Positions 34,040-44,960 of a stretch of DNA of 64,000 bases are shown here, one piece after another. The first letter of the stretch is position 1; each line of letters starts with the position of its first letter. The notes below the pieces were generated by a model. The model made no database searches. It was not told the origin of the DNA and saw only the letters and a list, made by a program, of their open reading frames with translations. A program made the position numbers and the translations under genes. Source of the stretch: Crocodylus rhombifer (taxonomy: Eukaryota > Chordata > Crocodylia > Crocodylidae); contig JAVSML010024230.1 of NCBI GenBank assembly GCA_038503035.1, positions 161,023 through 225,022 on the forward strand, read 5' to 3'.

Positions 34040-34918
34040 CTCATTTCTGATTCTCTTCATCTTTCATCTCGCATCCTGGGGCTACTATCTGGGTGCCACT
34101 GCTCTGTGGAGTTACTAGGGCAATCCCTTGAGAAGTGGCAGTTTCTGTCACACTGGAAGCGTATCATTTCCTTTGTTACTCCTCAGCTGGGTGGTCGTCT
34201 CCACTCAGGTTTGGTCGGTGGTGGTGTGGGAGTCCTAGATTCTGCCTTTATCAGGGGTACCCCATTTCTGATGCTGCAAATGTCTCTGCCAGCTTCAAAG
34301 CTTCATCACATGTGCGTGGGGAATGCTGATGGATCCATCATTGTATTTGCTCTTCTAAGTCATTTTGGAACAGTTCAAGGAGGATCTGATATGCTAGAGT
34401 ATCCCTAACATACACTGCGGGGTTCTCCCTTTTATTCAGGAGGTCCCATAGCAGCCGCAATAATATCCGGGGCGCCTTTCTTCTGGCCCTTTCTTTGCTC
34501 AGAACATTTTATGGTAATGCTCCAGGTTGATTTTCAGCCTGTACAAGATGGCTGTTTTCACTTGCTCATAATTGCAGGCTTCATCCCTTGGGAGAGCCTG
34601 GTATGCCACCACAAGCATGCCAAGTTGACTGGCTCAGTACCCTTTATAGAGCCATGTCATAATAGCATGGCTTCAAAAGCCTCAATATAGGCCTCTGGGT
34701 TATCATCCCGAGTCATCTTCAGTATTTGGAAGGATGTCAGGCTGTGCCGTAGCCAGCCCTGCTGCTGGTCCATCATTTGCTGCTGGGTGTCCAGGATCTG
34801 GGTCAGGACTTGTATGTTTTGTCCAAGGGTGTCCAGAGAGGCCATGGCTGTGGGTTGCATGATGTTGTCACCTTCAATACCTGAGTCACCCTGCAGGTTC
34901 CCAGCCAGTGCACCACTT
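34040..34918 (-). pseudogene. Gmr1-like gag with SCAN-like capsid domain and degenerate zinc knuckle
   Basis: Minus strand from 34918: a Gln-rich segment (TQQQMMDQQQGWLRH), the capsid start KMTRDDNPEAYIEAFEA near 34700, and a frame change to QALPRDEACNYEQVKTAILY near 34575. After another change come LLELFQNDLEEQIQ and WIHQHSPRTCDEALKLAETF near 34275-34370. The order YEQVKTAIL - RPRILL - LLELF - LEEQIQ.WI..HSP - EALKLAE parallels the SCAN domain of vertebrate zinc-finger proteins helix by helix. A knuckle remnant (CDRNCHFSRDC) follows near 34160. Several stops and shifts. Confidence 0.8.
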
Positions 34919-35100
34919 TGTGCCTGTCTCTGTCCAATTATCTGCCCCCATGCAACTTTAGCATGTGCGCCTTTTTTTGGGCACAATGAGGCCCTGTACA
35001 ATCCTGGAAAAGCCCCTTGGTCAGTCCTGGGGAAACCCCAAAACTCACCTGCCATGACTTTGGATGGATCTTCAGTGGTGGGGACTCCCGTTGAGGGTGA
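34919..35100 (-). repeat. 5' LTR of the Gmr1-like element, U5-side fragment
   Basis: Matches 28241-28410 of the 3' LTR (CCCATGCA.CTTTAGCATGTGCGCC and AATCCTGGAAAAGCCCC shared), ending GGCACA at 34919 on the minus strand. It is separated from the rest of the 5' LTR by the insertions at 35101-37095. The 170-codon minus frame reaching into it is not evidence of coding here. Confidence 0.85.
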
Positions 35101-35433
35101 TGAGGAAAAATACTGGAGCAAGCAAAATAAAGTTAGGCCATAATAAGGAGCATAAGTAAAGGCCAAATAACAAAGAAACCTTGAAGATAAGCTTATCGGG
35201 AGACAGCTGGAGAAAATGCATTTAGTCTAGCAAGACTCCAGGGTGAATTATTGTCAGACTGCCAAGAGTGTATTAAGGGGGAGGCTGATCTGAGTCTTTT
35301 TCTCACAAGTATATAACAGAGCCTGTGTCCTGCTTCTGTTGAGAATTAGCCACCGTTGCTTCTTCTCCCGTGGCCATGAAAAATAAAGTGCTTCTGCTAG
35401 CTAAGCAGTGATCCTGTCATGATTTCCACATCA
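35101..35433 (+). repeat. ERV-B 5' LTR
   Basis: From TGAGGAAAAA at 35101 to CACATCA at 35433. TATAA is at 35312 and AATAAA at 35382-35387, in the normal distance. The left border is inferred from the end of Gypsy LTR similarity; no second copy is in the window to verify it. Confidence 0.65.
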
Positions 35434-35436
35434 TCC

Positions 35437-35455
35437 TGGAGGCTTCGTCCAGGAT
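35437..35455 (+). promoter_or_regulatory. ERV-B primer binding site, tRNA-Pro-like
   Basis: TGGAGGCTTCGTCCAGGAT lies 3 nt after the LTR and differs from the usual Pro primer site by two substitutions and one inserted T. Pro primers are common in gammaretrovirus-like elements, which agrees with the gag that follows. Confidence 0.65.
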
Positions 35456-35589
35456 GAGTCCTTACACAGACTGCCCCAAGTAGGACCCTCATCTCAGCTT
35501 TTCGACTCCATCTCTCCGAGAAGACTCTCCTCGATTCAGTTCTTTGGCTCTGTGGCTTTGACGCTCCGGACCTGGATCTACCATGTGCC

Positions 35590-36644
35590 TGTTTGGCTCT
35601 GGAAAAATCCCTGGCCAGGGTGAGTACTTGCCTGTTTTGGTGTCAGTAAGTCCTAGGCATGACAATGGGTGGTGGGATCCCGCCTGGTTTATGTATCTAA
35701 AATATAGGTCCTAGTCAACTCAATATCTAACTTAATGGAATTGGTATACCAATGATGATCCCAAATTGCGCTGGCCCTTAGATGGGTCCTGGAATCATCA
35801 AATTCTCAAAAATCTCTGGTGAAATTTGGAAAGCAAGCACCCCATTCAAATGGAAGCCTGGCACCTGTGGGAAGATGAGTCCAAAAAGTGCCATAAGCAC
35901 TTGTCCCCTGTCCTACCACGGCTCGCTCTGGCCCTTGCTGTACTGATGGTTGCTGTCCTGCAGCCTCCGGCGCTGCTGCGTCCACCGCGCCAACTTCTCC
36001 AATAACTCCAATGACCCTTGCCTCTGGCTCATTGCCTTCTGTTACTATTTTCATCTTTAATTCTCCCAAGGGAGACCAATTTGAGGTTACTATCCCCCTG
36101 GACCCTATAGATGGGTGGACCATAGATTTGGATGCCCTAGACCAATACGACCCCCTGATCAGATGACTCTTAGGAATTTCTGCAATGCTTCCACCAACAT
36201 AGACATGAGGGGAGCCACTGTAAGAAAGATTATTACTCACCGGGGTGGAAATCTTGCTGCGGCACAGTATCCTCTCCGAGAGTACCCTGTGCTGGGAGGG
36301 AGAGGGGGGCAATCCATGGTAGTCCATGTCCCCTTCTCACCCTCAGAAATCATCTCCTGGTCAACTACTTTCCCTAGGCTCCATGAAGACCCTACTGGGT
36401 TTGCTCAAACACTTAAAACCCTTTTTGAGGTCTATAAGCCAACTTACAGTGACATTCAGATGCTTCTCAGTGGTCTTCTCTCTGGACACCAATGAGATAC
36501 TCTCCTCAAAGAGGCCCATTGGCCTGCTCAGGACCCCAGCAACACCGGTCTGTGGGACCTCTATAAACAGGTCCTAGATGCTGTCCCTAAGGTTTCCCCA
36601 AAAAAGACAGACTGGTCCAAAATTTCTATGTGTAAAGAGAAGCT
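35590..36644 (+). pseudogene. ERV-B gag fragment (matrix to capsid), class I type
   Basis: Matrix-like sequence near 35755-35880 (PKLRWPLDGSWN, QILKNLW, HLWEDE) with stops. Capsid lies in a 126-codon frame at 36115-36495: YPLREYPV, VVHVPFSPSEIISW, DPTGFAQTLKTLFEVYKPTY, DIQMLLSGLLSG. A TGA follows after GHQ. Similarity stops at about 36644 and a CR1 fragment begins at once. No pol or 3' LTR of this element is present, so it is a 5' piece only. Confidence 0.85.
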
Positions 36645-37097
36645 ATAATTGGCCTTCCTGATTGCTTCCCCACACTGTCAGCCCATGTTCATTTTGGCAT
36701 CAATAATGATTCCAAGATCCTTTTCTGCCTCTGCACTTATGAGAAGGGAGTTCCCCAGCCTGTAGGTATGCTGGTGGCTCTTCTTCCCCAGGTGCAGTAC
36801 CTTGCATTTGTCATTGCTGAAACTCATCCTGTTCTTATCCGCCCACCCCTGTAACTTGTCTAGGTCTGATTGCATCCTATCCCTCCCTTCTAGTGTGCCC
36901 ACTTCTTCCCAAATCTTAGTGTAATCTGTGAATTTGAACAAGGTGCTTTTTACCCCCTTGTCAAAGTCATTGATGAAATGTTGAGCACTGCAGGCCCGAG
37001 GACCAAGCCCTGTGGAACCCCACTGCCCACATCCCTCCAGATTGAATAAGACCCGTCCACCACCACTCTCTGGATGCAGCCCTCCAGTCTGCTCTTG
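36645..37097 (-). pseudogene. CR1 LINE fragment inside the Gypsy 5' LTR
   Basis: Minus-strand reading: [38 protein letters not shown] (FADD degraded to FTDY), RMSFSNDKCKVLHLGKK, AEAEKDLGIIIDAKMNMG. The 3' portion of ORF2 and the CR1 3' end are missing at 36645, where ERV-B gag begins. A later deletion probably joined the two insertions. Confidence 0.85.
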
Positions 37098-37627
37098 TTA
37101 GTCCAACCTTTTCTCTCTTTCCTTTTTTCTTTTTTTTGTTGTCCTAAGCTAGGGCTTCTGGCTGTCCCTCCTTGCCCCAGCTGGGTTCTTCTGTGGCTCT
37201 TCACTGAGCCGTCTTAGGTCCCATGCTCCCATGCTGCTTGCTGCAGGTATGGAACACTTCTTTTGATCCCATCAGTGCTGATGCCAGCCTTTGCATCAGG
37301 TCTTCCTGCTCTTGTTGGCATTGAATGCACTTGGCATGGGGGATCCTCACCAATCCTCTCACTCCCAGCATTCCCCCTCATTCCCTCTTGGAGCCAGCTT
37401 TTGAATCCACCGGGTGGCATCTCCCACTGACGTCACCCAGATCCAGCTGCAGATAAGCACAGCTAACAAACCACACAGGTCTTTCTTCTGTCTTCCCAGA
37501 TCATCGGCATCCTAAAAGGGGTGTTTTCTTCTTTTTCAGGGTTTCTCTTTAGGGGTTCTGTTCCCCTTGTCCTGGGTTCCCTGATGGGTAGGGGTCCTTG
37601 CTCCCACATGCTTGTACCCTCGCGACA
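37098..37627 (-). repeat. 5' LTR of the Gmr1-like element, U3-side fragment
   Basis: Matches 28440-28958 along its length (CTAAGCTAGGG.TTCTGGCTGTCC, ATTCCCCCTCA, GCAGATAAGCACAGCTAA shared). Its outer border TGTCGCGAGG at 37627 is followed outside by the target duplication GTCCC. Confidence 0.88.
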
Positions 37628-37632
37628 GTCCC

Positions 37633-38809
37633 TTATCTTCCTAGCCCTTTGATTCAGGCTGGGATTAGGCACCAGAGCCAATAAGAAGGAGAGTGTATTT
37701 CAGTGAACTCCATGCAGCATATAGGAGGATGCTATTTGTTTCAGGTGCAGAGGGCAAAAGAGTAAAATTCAATACATTGGTGTGTGAGTTTGAAGGGAGA
37801 GGAGATAAATGGCTGTAAGAGCACTGAGCATATCTGAGCAAGGAAATTCTTTAGGTTGTTTGGTTTGTCCTATGTCTGTGGAAGTAGGACTTTGTATTTT
37901 CTAGAAAACAAACCAAAATTAATCAGATAGGTATACCTATTTCCATCATCAACTGGAACAACACATAAGTCCCTGACATTTTCACTAGCCACTCAGATCA
38001 ACAGGGGAAACAACATATGCCCCAAGTCTAGCTGTCCCTTGATACACAGATATTTTAATCATCTCATGAATGTTTTGGGTAAATATTAGAACAATTACAC
38101 ACTTTAAAGCACTTTAAAGTAACAGAATAATTGCTTTTACAATTACTGTATTTTTCCATGAGATCCAAGCATATAATTTGATATAATTATATCACTTAAT
38201 TGCATTTTTGATGTTTACTAAGTCACTAGTACTAAACTTCTTCTAATGTTGAGCCCCAATCAATGCATGCTAACACCCTCTTCTGCTACCAATTAGTCAC
38301 CTGCTAATAAGAACAAACTATTATAATAATTAAGAATTTATGGAGAACAAGATCTTAAAAAGAATCTCTTGAGTAGTTTTGTGCAATCAAATAGTCAACT
38401 AAGCTTCAAATTTCCCAGAAAGAAAGGTCAATTATTTAAATCTCCTGCCTTCATACAACATGAAAATATATTCCTTGGTGCTACTAATTAAAATTACTTA
38501 CTTGTGCCTCTAAGTTTTAATTAACAGTACAGGGTTGTGACAAATGTGATATTTGTGGCATTTTGCCTGATGTTTTACTTTCACTTTTATTGAACATTTC
38601 CTTTCTTAATCTATGACAAGAGTAAAACAGGCAAATTATTTATTTAAATGTCCCTAAGAAGCCCAGTGTTTTCAAATAACAGAAACACTGCAACCTTGAT
38701 ACCTTGAAGCATGATTAGCATTATGCTTTGCAGTGCTTCCATTAATTCAAAGTGATATTTGCTGCCCCATTCATTTCTACTGGAAAAGAGAAGCTCATAT
38801 TTAAGCATT
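37633..38809. other. Unassigned AT-rich sequence
   Basis: No gene or repeat family could be supported. Confidence 0.4.
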
Positions 38810-38814
38810 GCAGG

Positions 38815-38890
38815 GATGTAGGTTGTAGCCATGTTGGTCTAAGAACATAGGCAGACAAGGTCTGATAAAAGATATCAGATTTACCAAAGA
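38815..38890. repeat. MITE fragment, same family as 10012-10165
   Basis: Shares GGTTGTAGCCATGTTGGTCT and the following AGACAAGGT-type segment with the copy at 10012. The right half is missing. Confidence 0.55.
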
Positions 38891-38988
38891 ACCTTGTCTG
38901 TCTATTTAAGTGTTTGTAAGTTTCAAGTACTAGGTTCTGCAATCTTTGTTCTGACCAGGAGAAGGAAATTGTTTTTTCTTCATAAAAG

Positions 38989-39536
38989 TACAGGCAGTCC
39001 TTGGACTGGTTCCTGAAAACTGTGTCTTAAGTTGAAACTTTGTAACTCAGAACCAATTTTCTCATAAGAAACAATGTTATAAATGGGGGATTGGTTCCTG
39101 AACCAAGGCCCAATACCCTATATTCACCAAAAATGCCCCAGAATTTTGTACTCAATCAATTACAGATGAGTAATATAGCTACATTCATATATATTTGTTG
39201 TAAATAGCAATCATATAGATTTGGAAGGACTTCTTTGAGGTGACTTTGCAGGACTTTTTGAAAGGGTCTTGGCTGGACTTTTTGATGGGTTCTTGGCTGG
39301 AGTCTTCTCAGGAGTCTTGGCTGCTTTCTTAAAGAAAGCGTCCAAGGAAGTGTGGACAGATGTTCTCCAGGGAGATGAATGATGCAGCGAACTTGTTCGC
39401 TGGCATGGCATTGCATCAGATCAAGCATTGTGAAGTTGAAACTCAAGTCATAAAGTTGAGACAGGGTGTCAATGTATAAACATCATAAGTGCAAAATGTT
39501 GTAACTCAAACCATTGTAAGTCGAGGACTGAATGTA
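38989..39536 (-). mobile_element. Tc1/mariner-superfamily fossil with TA duplication
   Basis: Element 38991-39534 is flanked by TA on each side (38989-38990, 39535-39536). Its ends are inverted: CAGGCAGTCCTTGGACT at the left and AAGTCGAGGACTGAATG at the right, sharing CAGTCCT and GACTT in the same spacing. The interior has paired inverted stretches (GTTGAAACTTTGTAACTCA near 39035 versus TTGTAACTCAAACC near 39500). A minus-strand remnant encodes a Lys/Ser/Pro-rich transposase tail (see separate entry). Confidence 0.7.
39211..39411 (-). pseudogene. Transposase C-terminal tail with S/T-P-x-K repeats
   Basis: A 66-codon minus frame begins with HTSLDAFFKK, a segment I associate with pogo/Tigger-type transposase C-termini. 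It continues with seven to eight copies of a TPxK or SPxK unit (KTPEKTPAKNPSKSPAK, then similar), ending SPSKSI. S/T-P-x-K units bind the minor groove of AT-rich DNA in histone H1 tails. The upstream catalytic DDE domain is missing, so this is a remnant in an internally deleted element. Confidence 0.6.
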
Positions 39537-42284
39537 TATTAATCTCCTGTGCTAGGCATGGGAGTCTGGTGCCTCTTGAGTAGACCGGCATGTGCCACCC
39601 TGACACCAATCAGTGACTGGGGAGGGTCCCCCACAGCCAATCTCACTCACTGTAAAAGTGACCATGTCACTTTGGAACTCCCGTGGCCACTTCTAAAAGC
39701 AGTGAGGCCGATTTTGGTGGCATCCCCGCTCCCCAGCACTTATGGGGGGCACTGGTGCTCCTGCCTGCCCCTCTGCCTGCCAGCTAAATAGGGAGTGAAG
39801 CCTGATAGGGGGTGCATCAGCGCTCTCAGGGGGTGCACATGCATCCCCATGCATCCCCTACACATTGCCCCTGGTGCTACGATTTAGTGACTTCACAAAT
39901 GGACTCATGGCTGACTGAAGTACAGACTCTGAAGAATTGTGTTACTACTCTTTATATTTGATATTGAATGTAACTTCTTATTTGAAACGTAATTTATAAT
40001 GCAAAACATTAAGGAATCCCTCAGTGAGTCTCTTTCTAAACAAGCAACAAGGTAATGAGACCTATAAAATACTATTTCTTTACTGCATAAATGCTGTACT
40101 CCAAGCTTCAAAGGATACATACAAACATTACATTAAATGGACCCAACCAAGGTTAGGTCAATCAAAATACCACTCACAGATGTGTTCAGGGGGGTTAAAT
40201 TGGCCAAAAAAATGGTGCTTCATATATATGTGCATCTCAGAAGGTGCACTGACTTAGATTAACAAAGGGTTAAATTGATCACCTGAATGCCTGCATGCAT
40301 TTGCAGAACAGCTGGGAAAGCCCATCCACTCCCTGAGCCCTGGGGCTATGGTGTTCTGACCCTCCCAACCCTGACCAAGCTATTTTTACTCCCTCTATTT
40401 CCACCCCACCAACCAAGTTACTTACCTTGGACAGCCCACACCACTCCCACTTTTGGCCAACAATTTTGCACACTGTTCCTGTTCTTGGTTAGATTGCTGA
40501 AAATAAGCCACCTAGACCCAGTGCTCCAAAAAATTGTTTGCAAGCAAAGTTGCCCGTACCTGTGGCAATATTCAGTTTTCTGTTAAAAAAGAGAGACTAT
40601 ATTTTTTTCTTTTTCCTTCCCATACTTCTATATTGTTTCTTAAAAAACAGTGTTTTCTACTGACGCTTGGTTAAATTTTGGATTGATTAAAATCAAAAGT
40701 GGGATTAAGGTTGCATATTCACAAGCATCAATAACAATTCCCTATTAAAGCAAGCTTTCACTTATCATTCACCTTCCTTTAATATAGCCATGAAATTAAT
40801 GGGATTGCAAGTGTATAAAAATGTTTAATTCTTCTTTCTTATACTTTATTTCCTTCAATCACTGAATTGATTACAATTATATTTGCATAGTTAGTTTCTC
40901 ATCATATTATGTAGCTCAGCCAGCTACAGAACCTACACAGTCCTTAGGAGCAGCAAGCTATTTCTCTTTATCTTCTCTACACATTGGCAATCTTTTGATA
41001 CTTCTCTTCCTGTTAAATAGAACGAAATAAAGCAGGATTTTTTTTTTGGGCTAAATAGCACTTGCCTCTATCTAATTTGAATTTTAAGGCCAGAAAACAA
41101 AATTAGTCATGCTAGATTTCAGTTCTTATTGCTATAGTAGTTTTGCCTATTCCTTTGTGTAGTTTCCTCTTTCACCAGTAATGGTGAAGCTGACTTTTAC
41201 ATGTAGAGTGCACATTATGGTAAAAGCCCTTCTAAGTGTCAGGTTATATACAGGTAACTTTGAGTTCCCAGTTCCCAACCATATTGCTGACTTCAGTGGG
41301 ACTTAAGCCTATGATTATGTGCTTTGCTTAATATTTGTGGACTTAAAAAATGATTGAGCAAATGCTTAAATAATTGGCCATGAGAGCATTTATGTTCTGA
41401 TTATAACAGATGCTGAGCTCACACAACGTGTATTTTGTTTTTGAATTTTCATTCAATGGTGCTTAGGTTCTTTATTCTGTAAGTGATAGACAGGACATTT
41501 TGGATGGGTTTTAAGAGTCCAAATATAGATGTTAGATGTTCAAAAGAAAATCTTACTTGTGAAAAATATGGGCACAGGTTCTCATCTCTGACATCTGGGA
41601 ATGTGTGCCAGTTTATAACAGATACCTGTCAATGTAAAGAGAATTATGCAGGTGAATGGTAGATTTACCTTAAGTTTAGCAGTATTTTATTCAGAAAACT
41701 CCTGCAGCATGGTATAAAACATTCAAGATTTAGTTATTACTGAATTCTGGTAGCAAAATTTTCCATGCTACATTTTCCACATTTGTTTCTAAAAACATGG
41801 CATTTTTCATTATTTTATGGGACTGAACAACTGTTTATAGTTACTACCTATAAGATTCTGCTGCACCAAAAAGTTAACCTTCCCCAGTTGGCTATTTGCT
41901 AGTACCAGCAATTAGCAATAACCTCCAAAGCTATTTATAATAGTAAAATTAATAATAATGATGATTATTTGATTTTAGAAGCAGTTTCTGTGAAAAAGCA
42001 TCTCAGAGCTCTACATAGAGATCTTGATTATACTATGCAAGGGATCTATTCACAGGAGGGAGCATTAGCATAGCCACATTCTACTAAAAATACTTTCACT
42101 TTTGCCAAGTTTCTGTGCATAAAATCATGCTCCTGCTGTGTTGATGTTATTAGCCTTCATCTTCCAAGCTGCTGTAGTCCCCCTTGAATAAATCTATACT
42201 TAAGAATCTTTATATGCCTAGGAATGCTACTCTGAAATTTCTTATATGAAAATGTGATACATTTTAAGAGGCAAGTTTTATTTT
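39537..42284. other. Unassigned, mostly AT-rich sequence
   Basis: Apart from a G/C-richer patch at 39580-39870 no structure stands out. No gene or repeat family could be supported. Confidence 0.4.
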
Positions 42285-42367
42285 GGTGTGATATTTCTTA
42301 TTGGACCAACTGCATGGTTGGTATAAAGTTAGACCAGCTTTTGAATGTAAATCATTTTTTATCAGGT
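42285..42367. repeat. MITE fragment, middle part of the family at 10012
   Basis: GATATTTCTTATTGGACCAACTGCATGGTTGG and the following AGACCAGCTTTTGAA segment parallel ATCTTTTATTAGACCAACT and CAAGCTTTCAGG of the copy at 10012. Confidence 0.45.
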
Positions 42368-42589
42368 CACATTTTAAGGGACTCCAAAGAAAAATAATGG
42401 TGTCCACTGTGTCAAAAACAGTGAAGAGAAAAGTAAACTGATCACTATTTGATGTTTTTAAACTATTTTCAAGTGAAAATTGTTACGTCTTTGGAGAGAC
42501 TAATTATTTTGATTATACAGCCATGATTCAGCAATCTGAAAATCACAAAACATTAAGGTATTTCAGATATCTATTTATCAACAATTCCT

Positions 42590-43075
42590 CTCAGTCAAGG
42601 ATGATTATCTTTCATGATTATTTCTGTGATTGTTTCATCTGTGGGTCCATACATAGCTGGTAAGGCCAATACAGGCACATATTTCCATGTGAGGTGGCTA
42701 GCTCTGGATTCATGATTGAGTCCACAACATGCTGTTTAATTATGCCACTCCCACTTTTCTGTCTCCTGTTGTTATTGTACAATTTCAAAGTACTTAAGTC
42801 TTTGCAGCAGGCACTTAGGGTTGTCCTGGGTGATCATCTCCCATGAATTGATGTCAAATTTTCATTTTTTTCAAGTTGGCCTTGAGGCTTAAAATTCTTC
42901 CTCTGACGTCTTCTTGAACATACACCTTGACTGATCTGAGGGAATAAAACTTGCTTCAGAAGTCTGGAGTTGGACATCCAGATGATGTGGATGGCCCATC
43001 AAAGTTGTGTCAGATGGTAATTGCCTCAGTATGTTACCAGGGAAACCTCTTTGTAGAGCTCAGGGACCATTGAAA
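42590..43075 (-). pseudogene. LINE ORF2 C-terminus and 3' end (same family as 4620-7140)
   Basis: Minus-strand reading: LMGHPHHLD, SDQSRCMFKKTSEEEF, FDINSWEMITQDNPK, LKYFEIVQ, then NHESRASHLTWKYVPVLALP. This is the C-terminal region of the non-CR1 LINE, in which the blocks GH..R, D.W...A.DR and a C-terminal Cys/His segment are usual. It is broken by stops. It abuts the env-like relic at about 43080. Confidence 0.6.
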
Positions 43076-43084
43076 TGTTATATG

Positions 43085-44960
43085 GTCCATATAGGCACGG
43101 TAACCTTAATATCACAACTAATAATGGTGGTTACATTGCATAAACAGTAATTAACGTAAGGCACCATGGGTTGAATCCAATGTCCATTAATCAATACAAT
43201 ACCACTTCTTGTTCTCACACACACACATGCTTTACCAACATAGACAATAACAGATTCACTTTCCTGGATAACATTGAAAGAAGTGAGACTGATTCTCAGG
43301 TTGTGGGAAGCAGTCATCATGTTCCTCCAATGCTTGGTCTTCACAGATGTAACCCAAATATTCTTTTCTCCTACACCCTCTTACTTCCATTGTGTTCCAC
43401 ACATTACCTTTCTGCCAGGCTCAAGTGTTATGATATCATTGGAACTACTGGGTGGATTATTCTAATTTCCTTGCCTGCCACAGTTACCAGGAATAACTGT
43501 AAGTTCTGCTGGTGGTTAACTAATCTCCACCAGGGCTGGAGGGCTAATTACATGGGACCAAATCAAGTTGATTGCTTCCATTGGAATTTGTCCTGCTATG
43601 GCTTGCTGAATCATTCCCATGATTACGTTTTGGGTGAGAGCCTGAACTTTCTCACATGCTGAAGCCAGTAAGACATTATTTTGGAGGGTCTGTACACTAG
43701 ACATCATTAACCCTTCATCCCTTTCTATGAGTCCTTCCCACCTGGGAAATACCTTACTTATTAACTGCTGTTCCTCACTTAAGTGTTTCAAAGATGCTGT
43801 TAACAGCGTTCCCATTTTCCCTATATTTTCAGTGGCATATGAAAGTTTATTAGCAAGAACTTCTATATTTGGAGCATCAATTAAAAAGACTCCTGTTCCC
43901 ACAGGTGCAATGCAATCACTTAATTACCTTTTTACCCTATTTATATGGTTGCCCCCCTGCCATATTTTTACCTGTTCATTCCACCCTGTATGGCTAGTTC
44001 CAATCAAGGGAGCACATGCAGGTGCAATATGAGAAATATTCATGCCTTCAAGTGGATTTGAACCTCCATCAGAGAAGTCTAAGGTTGAAGAACCAATTGT
44101 CCCTGTTGATCCACTTTTAACATAAGAGGTCCAAAAACTGGAGATTTTAAATATCAGAAGGCAGCGAGGTCTGTGATCAGAGGGTTAAAATTTAAAACTG
44201 TTTTTGTTGTTGGCCCAATTGCACCCTGTACAGTCCTGGCTCATGGAATCCCCCCGAAATGGCAATATGCCCATAGAATTTAAACCAAATTGTTGGCATG
44301 AGCTTGTCACGGTGTGTGCCCTTTAGTGGAATTAAGCAGACTGGGGGACCCTGATGGATCAGGTCATGTCCGGCTAAAGTCCAGTTTAGCAGTTCCCAGT
44401 TAATGAGGAGCCATATAGTATTCTTGCCTGCTGGTGTGATCAGAGACAGCTACAGTTCATCTTCTGGTAGCAGAGGCATCTGTGTCCCAATGACAATAAT
44501 GACACATAGGGGCATAGTCACTCCCCAAACAGTGGAGAAAACCAGGGCCATCATGCACCCTTTGCTGTGCCAGCCACTCAGGGTGCTGTCACTGGTTGCT
44601 TTCGAGAGTGCATGTCCCTGAGGACTCCACAATGGCTTACAAAAGAATGGGAAAGAGTCTGATGTAGCCTTAGTTCCATAGCAAAACTTGATTGGCTCCC
44701 TGGTGGCACTTTGCATGCAGTAAGCTTTTTCAGGGGCAGCCCAAGGCATTGTTAGCACTATAGAACTGGTACAGATGCTGTAGGGCAAGGGGGTTGCTCC
44801 CATTTCCAAAGAGTCCATGCATGTGGTGCAGCAATTTTGCTTCCTGGGCTCCAGCTAGCAAACTCCAGAGGCTCAGAGGTATTGCAGGTTCAGCATAGAG
44901 CCTGGGCAGCATCAGACCCCAGACACTTAGGAGCAGCAGGGTTCTGTTATAGCTGTGGGA
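43085..44960 (-). pseudogene. Unclassified retroviral env-like relic
   Basis: Minus-strand order: a possible SU part at 44970-43950 with several Cys (YGTKATSDSF, FFCKPLW) and a hydrophobic run (MPLCVIIVIGTQMPLL); then NRVKR, a furin-type site, at about 43926-43940, followed at once by a stop. A 128-codon frame (43902-43516) follows, with a heptad-rich helical region (APNIEVLANKLSYATENIG, LKHLSEEQQLISKVF, CEKVQALTQ). Last comes a Cys-rich segment with VGKACVCVRTRSGIVL and YCLCNVTTIISCDIK at 43085-43300. SU, furin, helix, Cys loop is the class I fusion-protein plan. The usual gamma-type LQN..LD and CX6CC are not seen. Family not recognised. No pol or LTR is adjacent. Confidence 0.5.

Larger units (their letters stand above)
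28236..37632 (-). mobile_element. Gmr1-like Ty3/Gypsy retrotransposon with 5-bp target duplication
   Basis: The element spans 28241-37627 on the minus strand between two related LTRs and is flanked by GTCCC at 28236-28240 and 37628-37632. Minus-strand order is 5' LTR, gag with SCAN-like capsid, protease (DSG), integrase, then RT and RNase H, then 3' LTR. Integrase before RT is the hallmark of Gmr1-type Gypsy elements; other Ty3/Gypsy elements have it after RNase H. The CR1 at 30805-32831 splits integrase. ERV-B plus a second CR1 fragment (35101-37095) splits the 5' LTR. One RT segment (30265-30615) lies inverted. All genes are broken. Confidence 0.85.

Noticed and set aside
34919..35166. N-terminal part of the 169-codon minus frame that continues into gag
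   Set aside because: It runs through LTR and ERV-B sequence; gag similarity starts only inside the element.
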